Assembly: GCA_022763485.1 (NCBI GenBank)
Contig: JALEGX010000042.1
Coordinates: forward strand, 1-35,511
DNA: 35,511 nt
Direction: 5' to 3'
From: Paracoccaceae bacterium
Lineage (GTDB): Bacteria > Pseudomonadota > Alphaproteobacteria > Rhodobacterales > Rhodobacteraceae
Shown here: positions 16,742-25,854 of the stretch, piece by piece
How the letters are laid out: each line of letters begins with the position of its first letter
Position numbering within the stretch: the stretch's first letter is position 1
Notes under the pieces: model-generated
The model's database searches: none
What the model was told of the DNA's origin: nothing
The model's input: the letters and a program-made list of their open reading frames with translations, nothing else
Translations under genes and position numbers: made by a program

Positions 16742-16814
16742 AGTCTCAACGCCAGTCGAAAACAGGCTGGTGCAAAACCGCCTGAAACGGGCGGAAAATC
16801 AGGAAGAGGTAAAC

Positions 16815-17831
16815 ATGAAAAAAACCGTATTTCTGGGCGCGCTGACTGTCGCCGGCCTTGCTGCCGGTGCTGCTGCGGCGGGCACGATGGATGACGTAAA
16901 AGCACGCGGTAAGCTGAACTGCGGCGTCACCACCGGTCTCGTCGGCTTCGCTGCGCCAGATGCCAATGGGGAGTGGGAAGGTTTTGATGTTGCCGTGTGT
17001 CGTGCCGTTGCTGCGGCCGTTCTGGGCGATCCGAAAGCGGTAGAGTTCGTCCCGACCACCGGTAAGACCCGCTTTACGGCCCTTGCATCCGGCGAAATCG
17101 ACATGCTGGCCCGTAACACCACTTGGACCTTCTCGCGCGATGTCGACCTGAAGTTCGAATTCGTCGGCGTGAACTACTATGACGGCCAAGGCTTCATGGT
17201 TCCCAAGGAACTGGGTGTTTCGTCGGCCAAGGAACTGGACGGCGCGACCGTCTGCATCCAGACCGGTACCACCACCGAGCTGAACCTGGCGGACTTCTTC
17301 CGCTCGAACAACATCAGCTACGAGCCGGTTCCGATCGAAACCAACGCAGAAGCGCAGCAGCAGTACCTGGCTGGCGCATGTGACGTTTACACCACCGACG
17401 CATCTGGCCTGGCCGCAACCCGCGCCACCTTCGAAGATCCGTCGGCACACGTCCTGCTGCCCGAAATCATCTCGAAAGAGCCGCTGGGCCCGCTGGTCCG
17501 TCACGGCGATCACGAGTGGGGCGACGTTGTTCGCTGGACCCTGAACGCTCTGATCTCGGCTGAAGAGCTGGGCGTGACCTCGGCCAACCTGTCGGAAATG
17601 GCAGCTGGCACCAACAACCCGGAAATCAACCGTCTGCTGGGTAGCGAAGGCACCCTGGGCGAGATGCTGGGTCTGGACGCCGAGTGGGGCAAGCGCGCAG
17701 TGGCTGCCGGTGGCAACTACGGTGAAGTCTTCGCCAAGAACATCGGTGAGGAAACCCCGATCGGTCTGGCGCGTGGTCTGAACGCACAGTGGACCGAAGG
17801 TGGCCTGCTGTACTCGCCGCCGTTCCGCTAA
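16815..17831 (+). CDS. aapJ: General L-amino acid ABC transporter, periplasmic binding protein
   Basis: A 338-residue solute-binding protein. Residues 1-22 form a Sec signal peptide (KKTVFLGALTVAGLAAGAAAA). The mature part follows the AapJ/BztA pattern: GTMDDVKARGKLNCGVTTG, PTTGKTRFTALASGEIDMLARNTTWT, and a C-terminus with GLARGLNAQWTEGGLLYSPPFR. The protein captures a broad range of L-amino acids for the AapQMP membrane complex. AGGAAGAGG precedes the ATG at 16815; the upstream in-frame start at 16770 would block the signal peptide. A strong hairpin terminator separates it from aapQ, fitting the excess of binding protein usual in such operons. Confidence 0.95.
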   Translation: MKKTVFLGALTVAGLAAGAAAAGTMDDVKARGKLNCGVTTGLVGFAAPDANGEWEGFDVAVCRAVAAAVLGDPKAVEFVPTTGKTRFTALASGEIDMLARNTTWTFSRDVDLKFEFVGVNYYDGQGFMVPKELGVSSAKELDGATVCIQTGTTTELNLADFFRSNNISYEPVPIETNAEAQQQYLAGACDVYTTDASGLAATRATFEDPSAHVLLPEIISKEPLGPLVRHGDHEWGDVVRWTLNALISAEELGVTSANLSEMAAGTNNPEINRLLGSEGTLGEMLGLDAEWGKRAVAAGGNYGEVFAKNIGEETPIGLARGLNAQWTEGGLLYSPPFR

Positions 17832-17844
17832 GACATTCTCGGTC

Positions 17845-17873
17845 AAGGGCGCAGGGTTATCCTGCGCCCTTTT
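17845..17873 (+). terminator. Intra-operon terminator between aapJ and aapQ
   Basis: AAGGGCGCAGG and CCTGCGCCCTT form a perfect 11-bp stem around GTTAT, followed by TTCC; the T-run is short. It probably stops part of the transcripts after aapJ, keeping permease levels below those of the binding protein. Confidence 0.75.
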
Positions 17874-17963
17874 CCTTTCCAAAATAACGACTTTGGCCGT
17901 TGGGGAGCGGGGATCAACTCCGCCCAGGGAAGAGTGCCAAGGGAGTCACGGGGATCCCACAAT

Positions 17964-19196
17964 ATGTCAACTTTGACTGACCCGCCGAACACTGGGTTTC
18001 GGCTGTCGATGCTGATCAATGACACCCGCTATCGTTCATTAACGTTTCAGGTGATCGCAGCCATCGCTCTTGCCCTGAGCATCTGGTATCTAGGCAACAA
18101 CCTCATTCAGAACCTGCGCGCCGCAGGCCTGAACATTTCCTATTCGTTCTTGGGCGATCCGTCCGGCTACGACATCAACCAGCGTCTGGTTGAATATGAT
18201 AGCCAGTCATCGCACATGCGCGCCGCAATCGTCGGCGTTCTCAACACCCTGCTGGTGGCCTTCCTGGCCTGTATCACGGCAACGATCTTCGGCGTTATCG
18301 CCGGCGTTCTGCGCCTGTCGAACAACTGGCTCGTGTCGAAGCTGATGGCGGTCTATGTCGAGATCTTCCGGAACATTCCGGTGCTGATCTGGATCATCAT
18401 CATCTTCACCATCATGACCGCCGTGATGCCGGGGCCGCGCGCCTTCCGGGGGGATAATGCAACGTCGAGCATGCTGTTCGACCTTTTCGCCTTCACCAAC
18501 CGCGGTGTCTATATCCCGATGCCCTGGTTCGAACATGGGCTGTTCGCCTCGGCCGGGATGAACTGGCTGGTGGTGATCGCGGGCCTGATCGGGTCGTGGT
18601 TTGCAACCCGCCGCATCGGAATCTGGGCAACGGCGAAACAGGAAGAGACCGGTGTTCGCCCCAAGACCCTGCTGATGGTGCTGGGCGTATGGCTGGTGCC
18701 ATTTGTTCTGCTGATGCTGATCATGGGGCTGACCTGGGAAGTGCCGGCGCTCAAGGGCTTCAACTTCAAGGGCGGCATCAAGATCGGCGGACCGCTGATC
18801 GCGCTGTGGTTCGCGCTGTCGATCTACACTGGTGCCTTCATCGCGGAAAACGTCCGGGCTGGTATTCAGGCGATCTCGAAAGGTCAGACCGAAGCCGCTG
18901 CCGCGCTGGGTCTGCGTCAGGGTCGCATCATGAACCTGGTCATCCTGCCCCAGGCGCTTCGGGTGATCATTCCGCCGCTGATTTCGCAGTATCTGAACAT
19001 CACCAAGAACTCGTCCCTGGCGATCGCGGTGGGATATGCGGACATCACCGCCACCTTGGGCGGGATCACCCTGAACCAGACCGGCCGCGCGATTGAATGC
19101 GTGTTGCTGCTGATGCTGTTCTACCTGACCGCATCGCTGGCGATTTCGATGGTGATGAACATCTACAACGCATCCGTCAAACTGAAGGAGCGCTGA
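17964..19196 (+). CDS. aapQ: General L-amino acid ABC transporter permease AapQ
   Basis: A 410-residue inner-membrane permease. It has the His/Glu/Gln/Arg/opine-type permease signature in the cytosolic EAA loop, AALGLRQGRIMNLVILPQALRVIIPP, near residue 310. The N-terminal helix is preceded by the soluble stretch ending at MLINDTRYRSLTFQ. The large segment between the first helices (GLNISYSFLGDPSGYDINQ) is characteristic of the AapQ/BztB group. Two starts are possible: a GTG at 17934 with AGGGA upstream, or the ATG at 17964 giving MSTLTDPPN, which fits the family start better and is used here. aapM begins 3 nt after its stop. Confidence 0.93.
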   Translation: MSTLTDPPNTGFRLSMLINDTRYRSLTFQVIAAIALALSIWYLGNNLIQNLRAAGLNISYSFLGDPSGYDINQRLVEYDSQSSHMRAAIVGVLNTLLVAFLACITATIFGVIAGVLRLSNNWLVSKLMAVYVEIFRNIPVLIWIIIIFTIMTAVMPGPRAFRGDNATSSMLFDLFAFTNRGVYIPMPWFEHGLFASAGMNWLVVIAGLIGSWFATRRIGIWATAKQEETGVRPKTLLMVLGVWLVPFVLLMLIMGLTWEVPALKGFNFKGGIKIGGPLIALWFALSIYTGAFIAENVRAGIQAISKGQTEAAAALGLRQGRIMNLVILPQALRVIIPPLISQYLNITKNSSLAIAVGYADITATLGGITLNQTGRAIECVLLLMLFYLTASLAISMVMNIYNASVKLKER

Positions 19197-19199
19197 GCG

Positions 19200-20498
19200 A
19201 TGGCTGACAATAAAAACAACTCCGTCGCCTATGTCGCTGAAACCATGCTTCCGGAACTGCCGCCTCCGGCGCGCGAAACCGGTGTGGTCAAGTGGCTGCG
19301 CGAGAACCTGTTCTCGAACGCGACAAATTCCGTTCTGACCATCGTGTCGATCATCGTGATCTACATGATCGCGCAGAACACCCTGCCGTGGATCATGAAT
19401 GGTGTCTGGCAGGCGCCGTCTCTGGCGGCGTGTCGCGAAGTTCTGGAGGGCCAGTCCGGTGCCTGTTTCGCCGTTCTGACCGAACGCTGGAACCAGTTGA
19501 TCTACGGGTTCAAATACCCGGTGGACGCCTATTGGCGGCCCAACCTGGCCTTTGTGCTGCTGCTGGTGGCCATCGCGCCCGTGCTGTTCTTCGACCTGCC
19601 GCGCAAGATGCTGATCTTTACCGCGCTGTATCCGTTCATCGCCTTCTGGCTGATCTGGGGTGGCACCATCCTGGGCCCGCTGGTTGCGCTGCTGGGCTTT
19701 GCCGCAGGTGGCTATGTCTTCCAGACCTTCGGCAAGGGCAGCTTTGCGGTCGGGTTCTTCGGCGGCATTGTTGCGGCGTTCGTGGTGTGGGGCATCGGCG
19801 GGGGCTTGATCCCCGAAGGCGCGTCTGAAAACGCCATGCTGACCGCGGTTCCCAGTCGGGACCTGGGTGGGTTCATGCTGAACCTGATGCTGGGTGTGAC
19901 CTGTGTGTCGCTGTCGGTGCCGCTGGGCATTGCGCTGGCGCTGGGTCGTCAGTCGGACATGCCGCTGATCAAGTGGATCTGTGTGATCTTCATCGAGTTC
20001 GTCCGTGGCGTTCCGCTGATCACGCTGCTCTTCGTGGCGTCGGTGATGCTGGCCTACTTCTTCCCGCCGGAAAGCACGGTGGACCTGTTCCTGCGCGTGG
20101 TGATCATGATCACCATGTTCTCGGCGGCCTATATCGCCGAGGTGATCCGGGGCGGTCTGGCGGCTTTGCCGAAAGGGCAGTACGAGGCAGCGGACAGTCT
20201 GGGCCTTGATTACCCGCAGGCCATGCGGCTGATCATCCTGCCCCAGGCGCTGAAGATCTCGATCCCGGGCATCGTCAACGTGGCCGTGGGCCTGTTCAAG
20301 GATACAACACTGGTGTCGGTCATTTCGATGTTCGACCTGGTTGGCATGATCCGCGGACCGATCCTGGCCTCCACCGAATGGAATGGCGTCTACTGGGAGC
20401 TTCTGGGCTTCGCCGCCCTGCTGTTCTTCGTCGTTTGCTACGGCATTTCTCAATACTCACAGTGGCTTGAGCGTCGTCTCGCCACCGATCACCGTTAA
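19200..20498 (+). CDS. aapM: General L-amino acid ABC transporter permease AapM
   Basis: A 432-residue inner-membrane permease, partner of AapQ. It shows an N-terminal soluble stretch, several transmembrane segments, and the EAA-loop motif ADSLGLDYPQAMRLIILPQALKISIPGI near residue 330-357. The long insertion between helices (ACREVLEGQSGACFAVLTERWNQLIYGFKYP) is typical of AapM/BztC. AAGGAGCG lies before the ATG, overlapping the end of aapQ. aapP follows after 12 nt, so the three genes form one unit. Confidence 0.94.
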   Translation: MADNKNNSVAYVAETMLPELPPPARETGVVKWLRENLFSNATNSVLTIVSIIVIYMIAQNTLPWIMNGVWQAPSLAACREVLEGQSGACFAVLTERWNQLIYGFKYPVDAYWRPNLAFVLLLVAIAPVLFFDLPRKMLIFTALYPFIAFWLIWGGTILGPLVALLGFAAGGYVFQTFGKGSFAVGFFGGIVAAFVVWGIGGGLIPEGASENAMLTAVPSRDLGGFMLNLMLGVTCVSLSVPLGIALALGRQSDMPLIKWICVIFIEFVRGVPLITLLFVASVMLAYFFPPESTVDLFLRVVIMITMFSAAYIAEVIRGGLAALPKGQYEAADSLGLDYPQAMRLIILPQALKISIPGIVNVAVGLFKDTTLVSVISMFDLVGMIRGPILASTEWNGVYWELLGFAALLFFVVCYGISQYSQWLERRLATDHR

Positions 20499-20510
20499 GG
20501 AGTTCAACTG

Positions 20511-21302
20511 ATGTCTGAACTTATGACCGACCGCGAAATCGACCGCTCCAAGATGCAGGTGAGCGACGAAGTCGCCATTGAAATCACCGGCATGAACAAG
20601 TGGTACGGCTCGTTCCATGTGCTGCGCGACATCAATCTGACCGTCAACCAGGGCGAACGGATTGTTATTGCGGGGCCTTCGGGCTCGGGCAAATCCACCC
20701 TGATCCGTTGTCTGAACGCGCTGGAAGAACACCAGCAGGGCAAGATCGTGGTGGATGGCACCGAGCTGTCGAATGACCTGAAGAACATCGACAAGATCCG
20801 CTCCGAAGTGGGCATGGTGTTCCAGCACTTCAACCTGTTCCCGCATCTGACGATTCTGGAAAACTGTACACTGGCCCCGATCTGGGTGCGCAAGACGCCC
20901 AAGAAAGAGGCCGAAGAGCGGGCAATGCACTTCCTTGAGAAGGTGAAGATCCCGGATCAGGCGCTGAAGTATCCCGGCCAGCTGTCCGGTGGTCAGCAGC
21001 AGCGTGTGGCGATTGCCCGCTCGCTGTGCATGATGCCGCGCATCATGTTGTTTGACGAACCGACTTCGGCGCTGGACCCCGAGATGATCAAGGAAGTGCT
21101 CGACACCATGATCGAGCTCGCGGAAGAGGGCATGACCATGCTCTGCGTGACCCATGAAATGGGCTTTGCCCGTCAGGTCGCGAACCGCGTGATCTTTATG
21201 GATGCGGGTCAGATCGTGGAACAGAACGAACCGGAAGAGTTCTTCAACAACCCGCAGTCGGAGCGCACCAAGCTGTTCCTGAGCCAGATCCTGGGTCACT
21301 GA
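20511..21302 (+). CDS. aapP: General L-amino acid ABC transporter ATP-binding protein AapP
   Basis: A 263-residue ABC ATPase that drives uptake. Walker [10 protein letters not shown] is at 55-63, the Q-loop in [15 protein letters not shown], the signature LSGGQQQR at 158-165, Walker [14 protein letters not shown] from 178, and the H-loop in CVTHEMGFA. This is the polar amino acid subclass (HisP/GlnQ/AapP type). AAGGAG lies 9 nt before the ATG. It is the last gene of aapJQMP and is followed by a strong terminator. Confidence 0.95.
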   Translation: MSELMTDREIDRSKMQVSDEVAIEITGMNKWYGSFHVLRDINLTVNQGERIVIAGPSGSGKSTLIRCLNALEEHQQGKIVVDGTELSNDLKNIDKIRSEVGMVFQHFNLFPHLTILENCTLAPIWVRKTPKKEAEERAMHFLEKVKIPDQALKYPGQLSGGQQQRVAIARSLCMMPRIMLFDEPTSALDPEMIKEVLDTMIELAEEGMTMLCVTHEMGFARQVANRVIFMDAGQIVEQNEPEEFFNNPQSERTKLFLSQILGH

Positions 21303-21335
21303 GACCGCGGATCGACGACGCAAAGCCAGAATGAC

Positions 21336-21363
21336 AAAGGCCGGGGCATGCCCCGGCCTTTTT
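21336..21363 (+). terminator. Terminator after aapP
   Basis: AAAGGCCGGGGC pairs with GCCCCGGCCTTT, a near-continuous palindrome, and runs into TTTTT. Excellent intrinsic terminator. The converging sixA-like gene ends 5 nt beyond, so it may serve both directions. Confidence 0.88.
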
Positions 21364-21367
21364 GGTG

Positions 21368-21865
21368 TCACTCTCCCAACAATTCCCGGGGGACAACAAA
21401 GTCCCTTACCTTGCCGCATCCCCAATTCAATTCAGCCCAGCTGAGGATCGGGAAATCCAGAATCAACGTCGCCCCGGTCGGGTAGTCATCGAACCTGGAA
21501 TGATCCGCCGGCTGTTTGGCCAGGGAATGTGCAAAGGCGGCAATGCCCGGGTTATGTCCCAAGATCAGAACAGTTGGCGTGCTGGCTTCTGCCAGCACCT
21601 GGAACATGACTTCGGAACTGGCGTGATAAAGGCGCTCAAGGAATGTTGCAGGCGCTTCCAGCCCAAGCAGCTCATGGGTTTCGCGGGTGCGAAGCGAAGA
21701 GGAGGACAGCACCTGATCAGGTACATAGTCCATGTCCTTCAGCCATTTTCCGATGGCCTGTGCCGAACGACGCCCCCGTTTGTTGAGGGGGCGTGCGTGA
21801 TCGCTGGGGGCAGGTGTGTCCCAAGCGGATTTTGCGTGTCGAATCAGTATCAATCTATGTGTCAT
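21368..21865 (-). CDS. SixA-like phosphohistidine phosphatase
   Basis: A 165-residue member of the histidine phosphatase branch 1. The catalytic RHAKS motif lies at the N-terminus (Arg9, His10), the second conserved arginine is in SSSLRTRETHEL, and the second histidine is in LILGHNPG. Size and the short sequence match SixA, which removes phosphate from phosphohistidine in phosphorelay proteins of E. coli; whether that is the target here is not known. Its ATG overlaps the stop of the 4Fe-4S protein gene by 4 nt, so the two are translated together. Confidence 0.88.
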   Translation of the reverse strand: MTHRLILIRHAKSAWDTPAPSDHARPLNKRGRRSAQAIGKWLKDMDYVPDQVLSSSSLRTRETHELLGLEAPATFLERLYHASSEVMFQVLAEASTPTVLILGHNPGIAAFAHSLAKQPADHSRFDDYPTGATLILDFPILSWAELNWGCGKVRDFVVPRELLGE

Positions 21866-22518
21866 CGCGGATGAAAATAGCGCATGTGATGTGACGTTTG
21901 TGTGGGGTCTCGTGATGAATTTGAACTAAGTGGGCAGGCCAGTCGCGCAAGACACCCTGTGGTCATGCAGGTCTGGCCTTCGGCCGTGTCCAGATACCCA
22001 TGGCAGGCCTCCAGATCATACGTCCCGGACCCGTCAAACGCCGTCACCGGACAGGTTGTCAGACAGGGTTTGTCGGCGCAGCTTTCGCAAGGGGATTGGG
22101 ACAAAGGCGGCGGTGGCAGGGCAAATTCGGCTTCGAAATGGAGCGCACCGCGAAAGGAAATCATCATCCCCATCGTGTCATGCACCATCGGCCCGGCCGG
22201 AGTTGAAAACACCCGCCCCGTGGCCAGTGCCCAGTTCACGAACGGGGTGTAGGGCGGGCCGCCAAACGGGAAGTAGGGGGTCGCGGACACGGCGTCCGCC
22301 AGATCACTGATCACCCGCCGGGACCAGCGGTCCACAGGATCGGCCTGACCGTCCAGCGCCTCAGCGCTGGTCCGGAAGTGCGCCCAGAAGCTGCCTTGGG
22401 TGCCCAGCATGAGCAAGGTGCCCCCCGTCAGTGCCTTCACCGGCTGGTGGGCGGGATGCAAAGCCCCAAGGATCGTGAGCCCCAGTGGGGCAATCCGGGT
22501 TTCGATTTCGGTGTACAT
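21862..22518 (-). CDS. 4Fe-4S ferredoxin-type protein (QueG-like C-terminal clusters)
   Basis: A 218-residue soluble protein ending in two cysteine groups: CESCADKPCLTTCP, and a later set spanning ACHGYL and CMTTGCLARLACP. This arrangement recalls the tandem 4Fe-4S module of epoxyqueuosine reductase QueG, but the corrinoid-binding part is not recognisable, so it is not called queG. The upstream part includes FPFGGPPYTPFVNWALATGRVF. The ATG at 22518 has GGAG 8 nt before it and is preferred over 22632, whose extra residues are not family-like. It overlaps the SixA-like gene by 4 nt; a redox-linked role for the pair is speculation. Confidence 0.7.
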   Translation of the reverse strand: MYTEIETRIAPLGLTILGALHPAHQPVKALTGGTLLMLGTQGSFWAHFRTSAEALDGQADPVDRWSRRVISDLADAVSATPYFPFGGPPYTPFVNWALATGRVFSTPAGPMVHDTMGMMISFRGALHFEAEFALPPPPLSQSPCESCADKPCLTTCPVTAFDGSGTYDLEACHGYLDTAEGQTCMTTGCLARLACPLSSNSSRDPTQTSHHMRYFHPR

Positions 22519-22670
22519 CACTGGAACTCCGGTTTGGGGCGCTGGAATGCTGCACGGCGTCAGAGACAGCCTATGCAAAATTCTTGGGGGACATGTGCCA
22601 AATGCGACCCTGAAAGAGTGCGTGCTCGACAATTCAGCCCCGGTGCGCGCACTTGGGGGCGATCCGAAAC

Positions 22671-22706
22671 GAAAATGCGCCCCGGTTTTGCCAAACCGGG
22701 GCGCAT
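22671..22706 (-). terminator. Terminator after argB (minus strand)
   Basis: A perfect 14-bp stem, ATGCGCCCCGGTTT with AAACCGGGGCGCAT, around a 4-nt loop. Read on the minus strand it is followed by TTTTCGTTTC. It lies 30 nt past the argB stop. Confidence 0.82.
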
Positions 22707-22735
22707 GAAGCCTGTGAATCGGGGACAGTCGCGCC

Positions 22736-23596
22736 TCAGGCGCGGATCAGAGATCCGGCGCCGTGTTCGGTGAACAGCTCCAGCAGCACCGCATTGGGCG
22801 CACGGCCATCCAGGATCACCACCGCACGAACCCCGTTGTCGATGGCCTCCAGCGCGGTTTCGGTCTTGGGTATCATGCCGCCCGCAATGGTGCCGTCGCG
22901 GGTCATTTCGCGGATCTTGTCGGCCTTGAGCTCGGTCACGACCTCGCCGTCGGCGTTCTTCACACCTGAGACATCGGTCAGCAGCAGCAGGCGATCGGCC
23001 TTCAGCGCGCCCGCGATGGCACCGGCGGCGGTGTCGCCATTGATGTTGAAGGTTTCACCCTGTTCTCCGGCGCCCAGGGGGGCAATCACCGGGATCATGT
23101 CATTGTCGAACAGCGTATGCAGCAGCTTGGGGTCCATCTTGGATGGGGTGCCAACAAAGCCAAGGTCGGGGTTGGTCTGATCACAGGTGATCAGGTTGGC
23201 ATCCTTGCCAGACAGGCCAACGGCCCGGCCGCCCTGGCGGTTGATGGCCTGGACAATCCGCTTGTTGACCACGCCCGACAGCACCATTTCGACAACTTCG
23301 ACAGTGGCGGCATCGGTGACGCGCTTGCCATTTACGAACTCGGACTGGATGTCCAGTTTGCCAAGCATGGCGTTGATCATCGGACCACCGCCGTGAACGA
23401 TGACCGGATTCACGCCGACCTGCTGCATCAGCACGATGTCTCGGGCGAAGCTGTCCATGGCTTCGTCGCTGCCCATGGCGTGACCGCCCAGCTTGATGAC
23501 AACAATGGCACCGTCATAGCGCTGCAGGTAGGGCAGGGCGCTCGACAATGTGGCGGCAGTGGCAATCCAATCGCGGTTCATGTTCTGTTTCTTCAT
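22736..23596 (-). CDS. argB: Acetylglutamate kinase
   Basis: A 286-residue amino-acid kinase that phosphorylates N-acetyl-L-glutamate, the second step of arginine synthesis. The nucleotide and substrate sites are visible: KLGGHAMG (from Lys35), VHGGGPMIN (68-76), NGKRVTD, the [16 protein letters not shown] stretch and LLLTDVSGV. The N-terminal helix (about 1-28) is the one that in hexameric, arginine-inhibited enzymes mediates feedback control. The ATG at 23596 has AGGGA 8 nt upstream; the longer start at 23866 would run into the divergent SDR promoter region. It stands alone with its own terminator. Confidence 0.95.
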   Translation of the reverse strand: MKKQNMNRDWIATAATLSSALPYLQRYDGAIVVIKLGGHAMGSDEAMDSFARDIVLMQQVGVNPVIVHGGGPMINAMLGKLDIQSEFVNGKRVTDAATVEVVEMVLSGVVNKRIVQAINRQGGRAVGLSGKDANLITCDQTNPDLGFVGTPSKMDPKLLHTLFDNDMIPVIAPLGAGEQGETFNINGDTAAGAIAGALKADRLLLLTDVSGVKNADGEVVTELKADKIREMTRDGTIAGGMIPKTETALEAIDNGVRAVVILDGRAPNAVLLELFTEHGAGSLIRA

Positions 23597-23716
23597 GACT
23601 CGTTCCCTTTGGGCATCCGTGTTACGCGGAACCTCCCCCGGTGCCAAGTGCGGCATTGCGGTCAGGGGGCGGGGTGATAGTGTCACAGACGAATTTTCTG
23701 GCTGGGATTTCGCAAG

Positions 23717-24442
23717 ATGAAGAAGACTTTGCTGCTGACCGGTGCAAGCCGGGGCATCGGACATGCCACGGTCAGGCGTTTCAATGCAGAAGGGTGGCGG
23801 GTCATCACCTGCTCCCGCGCGCCGTTCCCGGTGGAATGCCCCTGGGGCGGCGGGCGTGAGGATCACGTCGAACTTGACCTGAGTGACCCGGCCGAAACCA
23901 TCAATGCAATCGGTGTCATTCAGGAGAAACTGGATGGCCGGCTTGATGCTTTGGTCAACAACGCGGGGATTTCACCCAAAGGGCCGGACGGTGAGCGGCT
24001 GAACACGCTGGACACTGACCTGATGACCTGGGGCAAGGTTTTTCACGTGAATTTCTTTGCCTCGGTCGTCTTGGCGCGTGGCCTGCGCGATGAGCTGGCG
24101 GCGGCAAAGGGATCCGTGGTCAATGTGACCTCCATCGCGGGCAGCCGCGTGCATCCGTTTGCAGGCGCGGCCTATGCCACCTCCAAAGCTGCGCTGGCGG
24201 CTCTGACGCGGGAAATGGCCCATGACTTCGGGCCCCTGGGCGTGCGGGTCAATGCCATCGCCCCGGGGGAGGTCGAAACCTCCATCCTGTCGCCCGGAAC
24301 AGAACAGATTGTCGAAAAACTGCCGTTGCAGCGGCTGGGCCAACCCGAAGAGGTCGCGTCGGCCATCTATTTCCTGTGCTCGCAGGAGAGCTCCTATATC
24401 TCGGGGGCCGAGATCGAGGTGAACGGCGCGCAACACGTCTGA
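23717..24442 (+). CDS. SDR family oxidoreductase
   Basis: A 241-residue classical short-chain dehydrogenase/reductase. The cofactor motif TGASRGIG is at 8-15, NNAG at 81-84, and the catalytic tetrad Asn112, Ser139, Tyr153 and Lys157 (YATSK) is complete. Arg12 in the glycine-rich loop leaves NADP(H) possible. The C-terminus has the usual [34 protein letters not shown] pattern. The substrate is unknown. It is divergent from argB (120-nt gap) and converges on engB with only 9 nt between the stops. The Shine-Dalgarno is weak. Confidence 0.92.
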   Translation: MKKTLLLTGASRGIGHATVRRFNAEGWRVITCSRAPFPVECPWGGGREDHVELDLSDPAETINAIGVIQEKLDGRLDALVNNAGISPKGPDGERLNTLDTDLMTWGKVFHVNFFASVVLARGLRDELAAAKGSVVNVTSIAGSRVHPFAGAAYATSKAALAALTREMAHDFGPLGVRVNAIAPGEVETSILSPGTEQIVEKLPLQRLGQPEEVASAIYFLCSQESSYISGAEIEVNGAQHV

Positions 24443-24451
24443 GGTGTTGCG
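24429..24451. other. Hairpin at the SDR/engB convergent junction
   Basis: CGCAACAC and GTGTTGCG form a perfect 8-bp stem with a 7-nt loop spanning the SDR stop codon and reaching the engB stop. No T-run on either side. It may limit read-through in both directions. Confidence 0.4.
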
Positions 24452-25102
24452 TCAGTCCAGGCCGGCGATGATCGAACGCAGGGTGGCGATCCCGTCACCC
24501 TTTTCCGAAGAGGTCAGAACGATCTCCGGGAAGGCAGCGGGGTGCTTGGCAAGCGCTTCGCGCACCTGGCGCATGATCTTCTCGCGATCCTTTTCCTTGA
24601 CCTTGTCTGCCTTCGTCATGACGACCTGAAAGGTCACTGCGCTGGTGTCCAGCAGCTTCATGATCTCATCATCCACGGCTTTCACACCATGTCGGCTGTC
24701 GATCAGCACAAAGGCCCGGCGCAACGTCTGACGTCCGCTGAGATATTGTTTCAGCAGCCTCTGCCATTTCTCAACCACCTTCAGCGGCGCGTTTGCAAAG
24801 CCATAGCCGGGCAAGTCGACCAGGTAGAGCTCCGGGCCTTGCGTGAAGAAGTTGATCTCTTGCGTGCGTCCCGGCGTGTTGGAGGCGCGGGCCAGCCCCT
24901 TGCGCCCGGTCAAGGCGTTGATCAGCGACGACTTGCCGACATTCGACCTACCCGCGAAACAGACCTCGATCCGGTCGGGATCCGGCAGTCCGGACATGGC
25001 GACCACGCCCTTCACGAATTCCGAATCGCCCGCAAACAGCTTGCGGCCGCGCTCAGCGCTCAGTTCGTCGGGGGCTTCTGCCAGGGGAAAGGGGAGTTTC
25101 AT
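24452..25102 (-). CDS. engB: Ribosome biogenesis GTPase EngB (YihA/YsxC)
   Basis: A 216-residue TRAFAC GTPase needed for large-subunit assembly. G1 GRSNVGKSS is at 51-59, G2 in SNTPGRTQ, G3 DLPGYG, G4 TKAD and a G5-like TSSEKGDG. The N-terminal stretch (EAPDELSAERGRKLFAGDSEFVKGVV) is typical for alphaproteobacterial members. Its ATG overlaps the MOSC gene stop by 4 nt, and that gene overlaps yidC, so the three are translated as a coupled set from the yidC transcript. Confidence 0.95.
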   Translation of the reverse strand: MKLPFPLAEAPDELSAERGRKLFAGDSEFVKGVVAMSGLPDPDRIEVCFAGRSNVGKSSLINALTGRKGLARASNTPGRTQEINFFTQGPELYLVDLPGYGFANAPLKVVEKWQRLLKQYLSGRQTLRRAFVLIDSRHGVKAVDDEIMKLLDTSAVTFQVVMTKADKVKEKDREKIMRQVREALAKHPAAFPEIVLTSSEKGDGIATLRSIIAGLD

Positions 25103-25854
25103 GTCAGTATCCTCAGCGCATCACCAATGCGAATGGTGCCGCTTTTAACAACTTCGGCCCGGACCGAGAAATCCTGGTGGCCCCAGTTGGTCCGGAGGGC
25201 GGTCAGCGTATCGGCGTCCCGCTTGCCGGTGTCCGGGTTGGTCGTGGTTGCCAGGCAGCGCTCGGTGCGTTCACGGGGGATGACCACCGCGTCACCGATC
25301 TGGATTTCCCGGCCGATCCAATCGAATTCGGCCCATTCCGGGACGCCTTCAAACCAGATGTTCCCGCGCCAGCGCTTCGGTGACAGGCTTTGCCCCATCG
25401 CCTGTTCAACGGCTTTGTGGGAGGCCACGCTGCACAGCGTGACAGAGGGCAGATCCGTGTCGGTCCAGCCGCGTTCCTTACTGCGCAGCACACGCGCCGA
25501 GGCGGCCCGGTTTTCCGGGATCAGCGGGCGCACCCACTCCAGAAAGCGGGCCTGGTCCGCGGGCTCATCCGGGGCGAAGTCCAGATCGGGCAAGTCGGGA
25601 TGGGACAGCGTCACGCGACCCTGCTCCCAGTTCAGCTTCGATTCCAGCGCCATGAGCGCCGGCGCCTTGGAGCCGCGATTGAAATTCTGACAGGCTGCCC
25701 AGCTTTCACCGTCGATCTGTGACAGTTCATGGGCAACGGCCCAAAGGCGATCGCCGGGCATGGTCTGCCCGGCGGTCAAAGAGATCTGGTCCAGCGCTTC
25801 CCGACCGTGGGATTTGATCGGGTAGCGCCAGATCTGTGTGAGTGTTCCCATCAC
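25099..25854 (-). CDS. MOSC domain-containing protein
   Basis: A 251-residue MOSC protein, related to the C-terminal domain of eukaryotic molybdenum-cofactor sulfurase and to mARC. An N-terminal beta-barrel part (GTLTQIWRYPIKSHGREALDQ) is followed by the MOSC core with NIWFEGVPEWAEFDWIG and the conserved cysteine in ERCLATTTNPDTG. Such proteins are thought to carry sulfur or bind Moco; the precise role here is unknown. It is locked between yidC and engB by 4-nt overlaps at both ends. Confidence 0.88.
   Translation of the reverse strand: MMGTLTQIWRYPIKSHGREALDQISLTAGQTMPGDRLWAVAHELSQIDGESWAACQNFNRGSKAPALMALESKLNWEQGRVTLSHPDLPDLDFAPDEPADQARFLEWVRPLIPENRAASARVLRSKERGWTDTDLPSVTLCSVASHKAVEQAMGQSLSPKRWRGNIWFEGVPEWAEFDWIGREIQIGDAVVIPRERTERCLATTTNPDTGKRDADTLTALRTNWGHQDFSVRAEVVKSGTIRIGDALRILT

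Noticed and set aside
18207-20453. 748-codon open frame on the minus strand opposite aapQ and aapM
   Set aside because: Composition is dominated by His, Gln, Arg and Asp, it matches no family, and it mirrors the codon bias of two well-recognised permease genes on the other strand. It is a shadow of GC-rich coding sequence.
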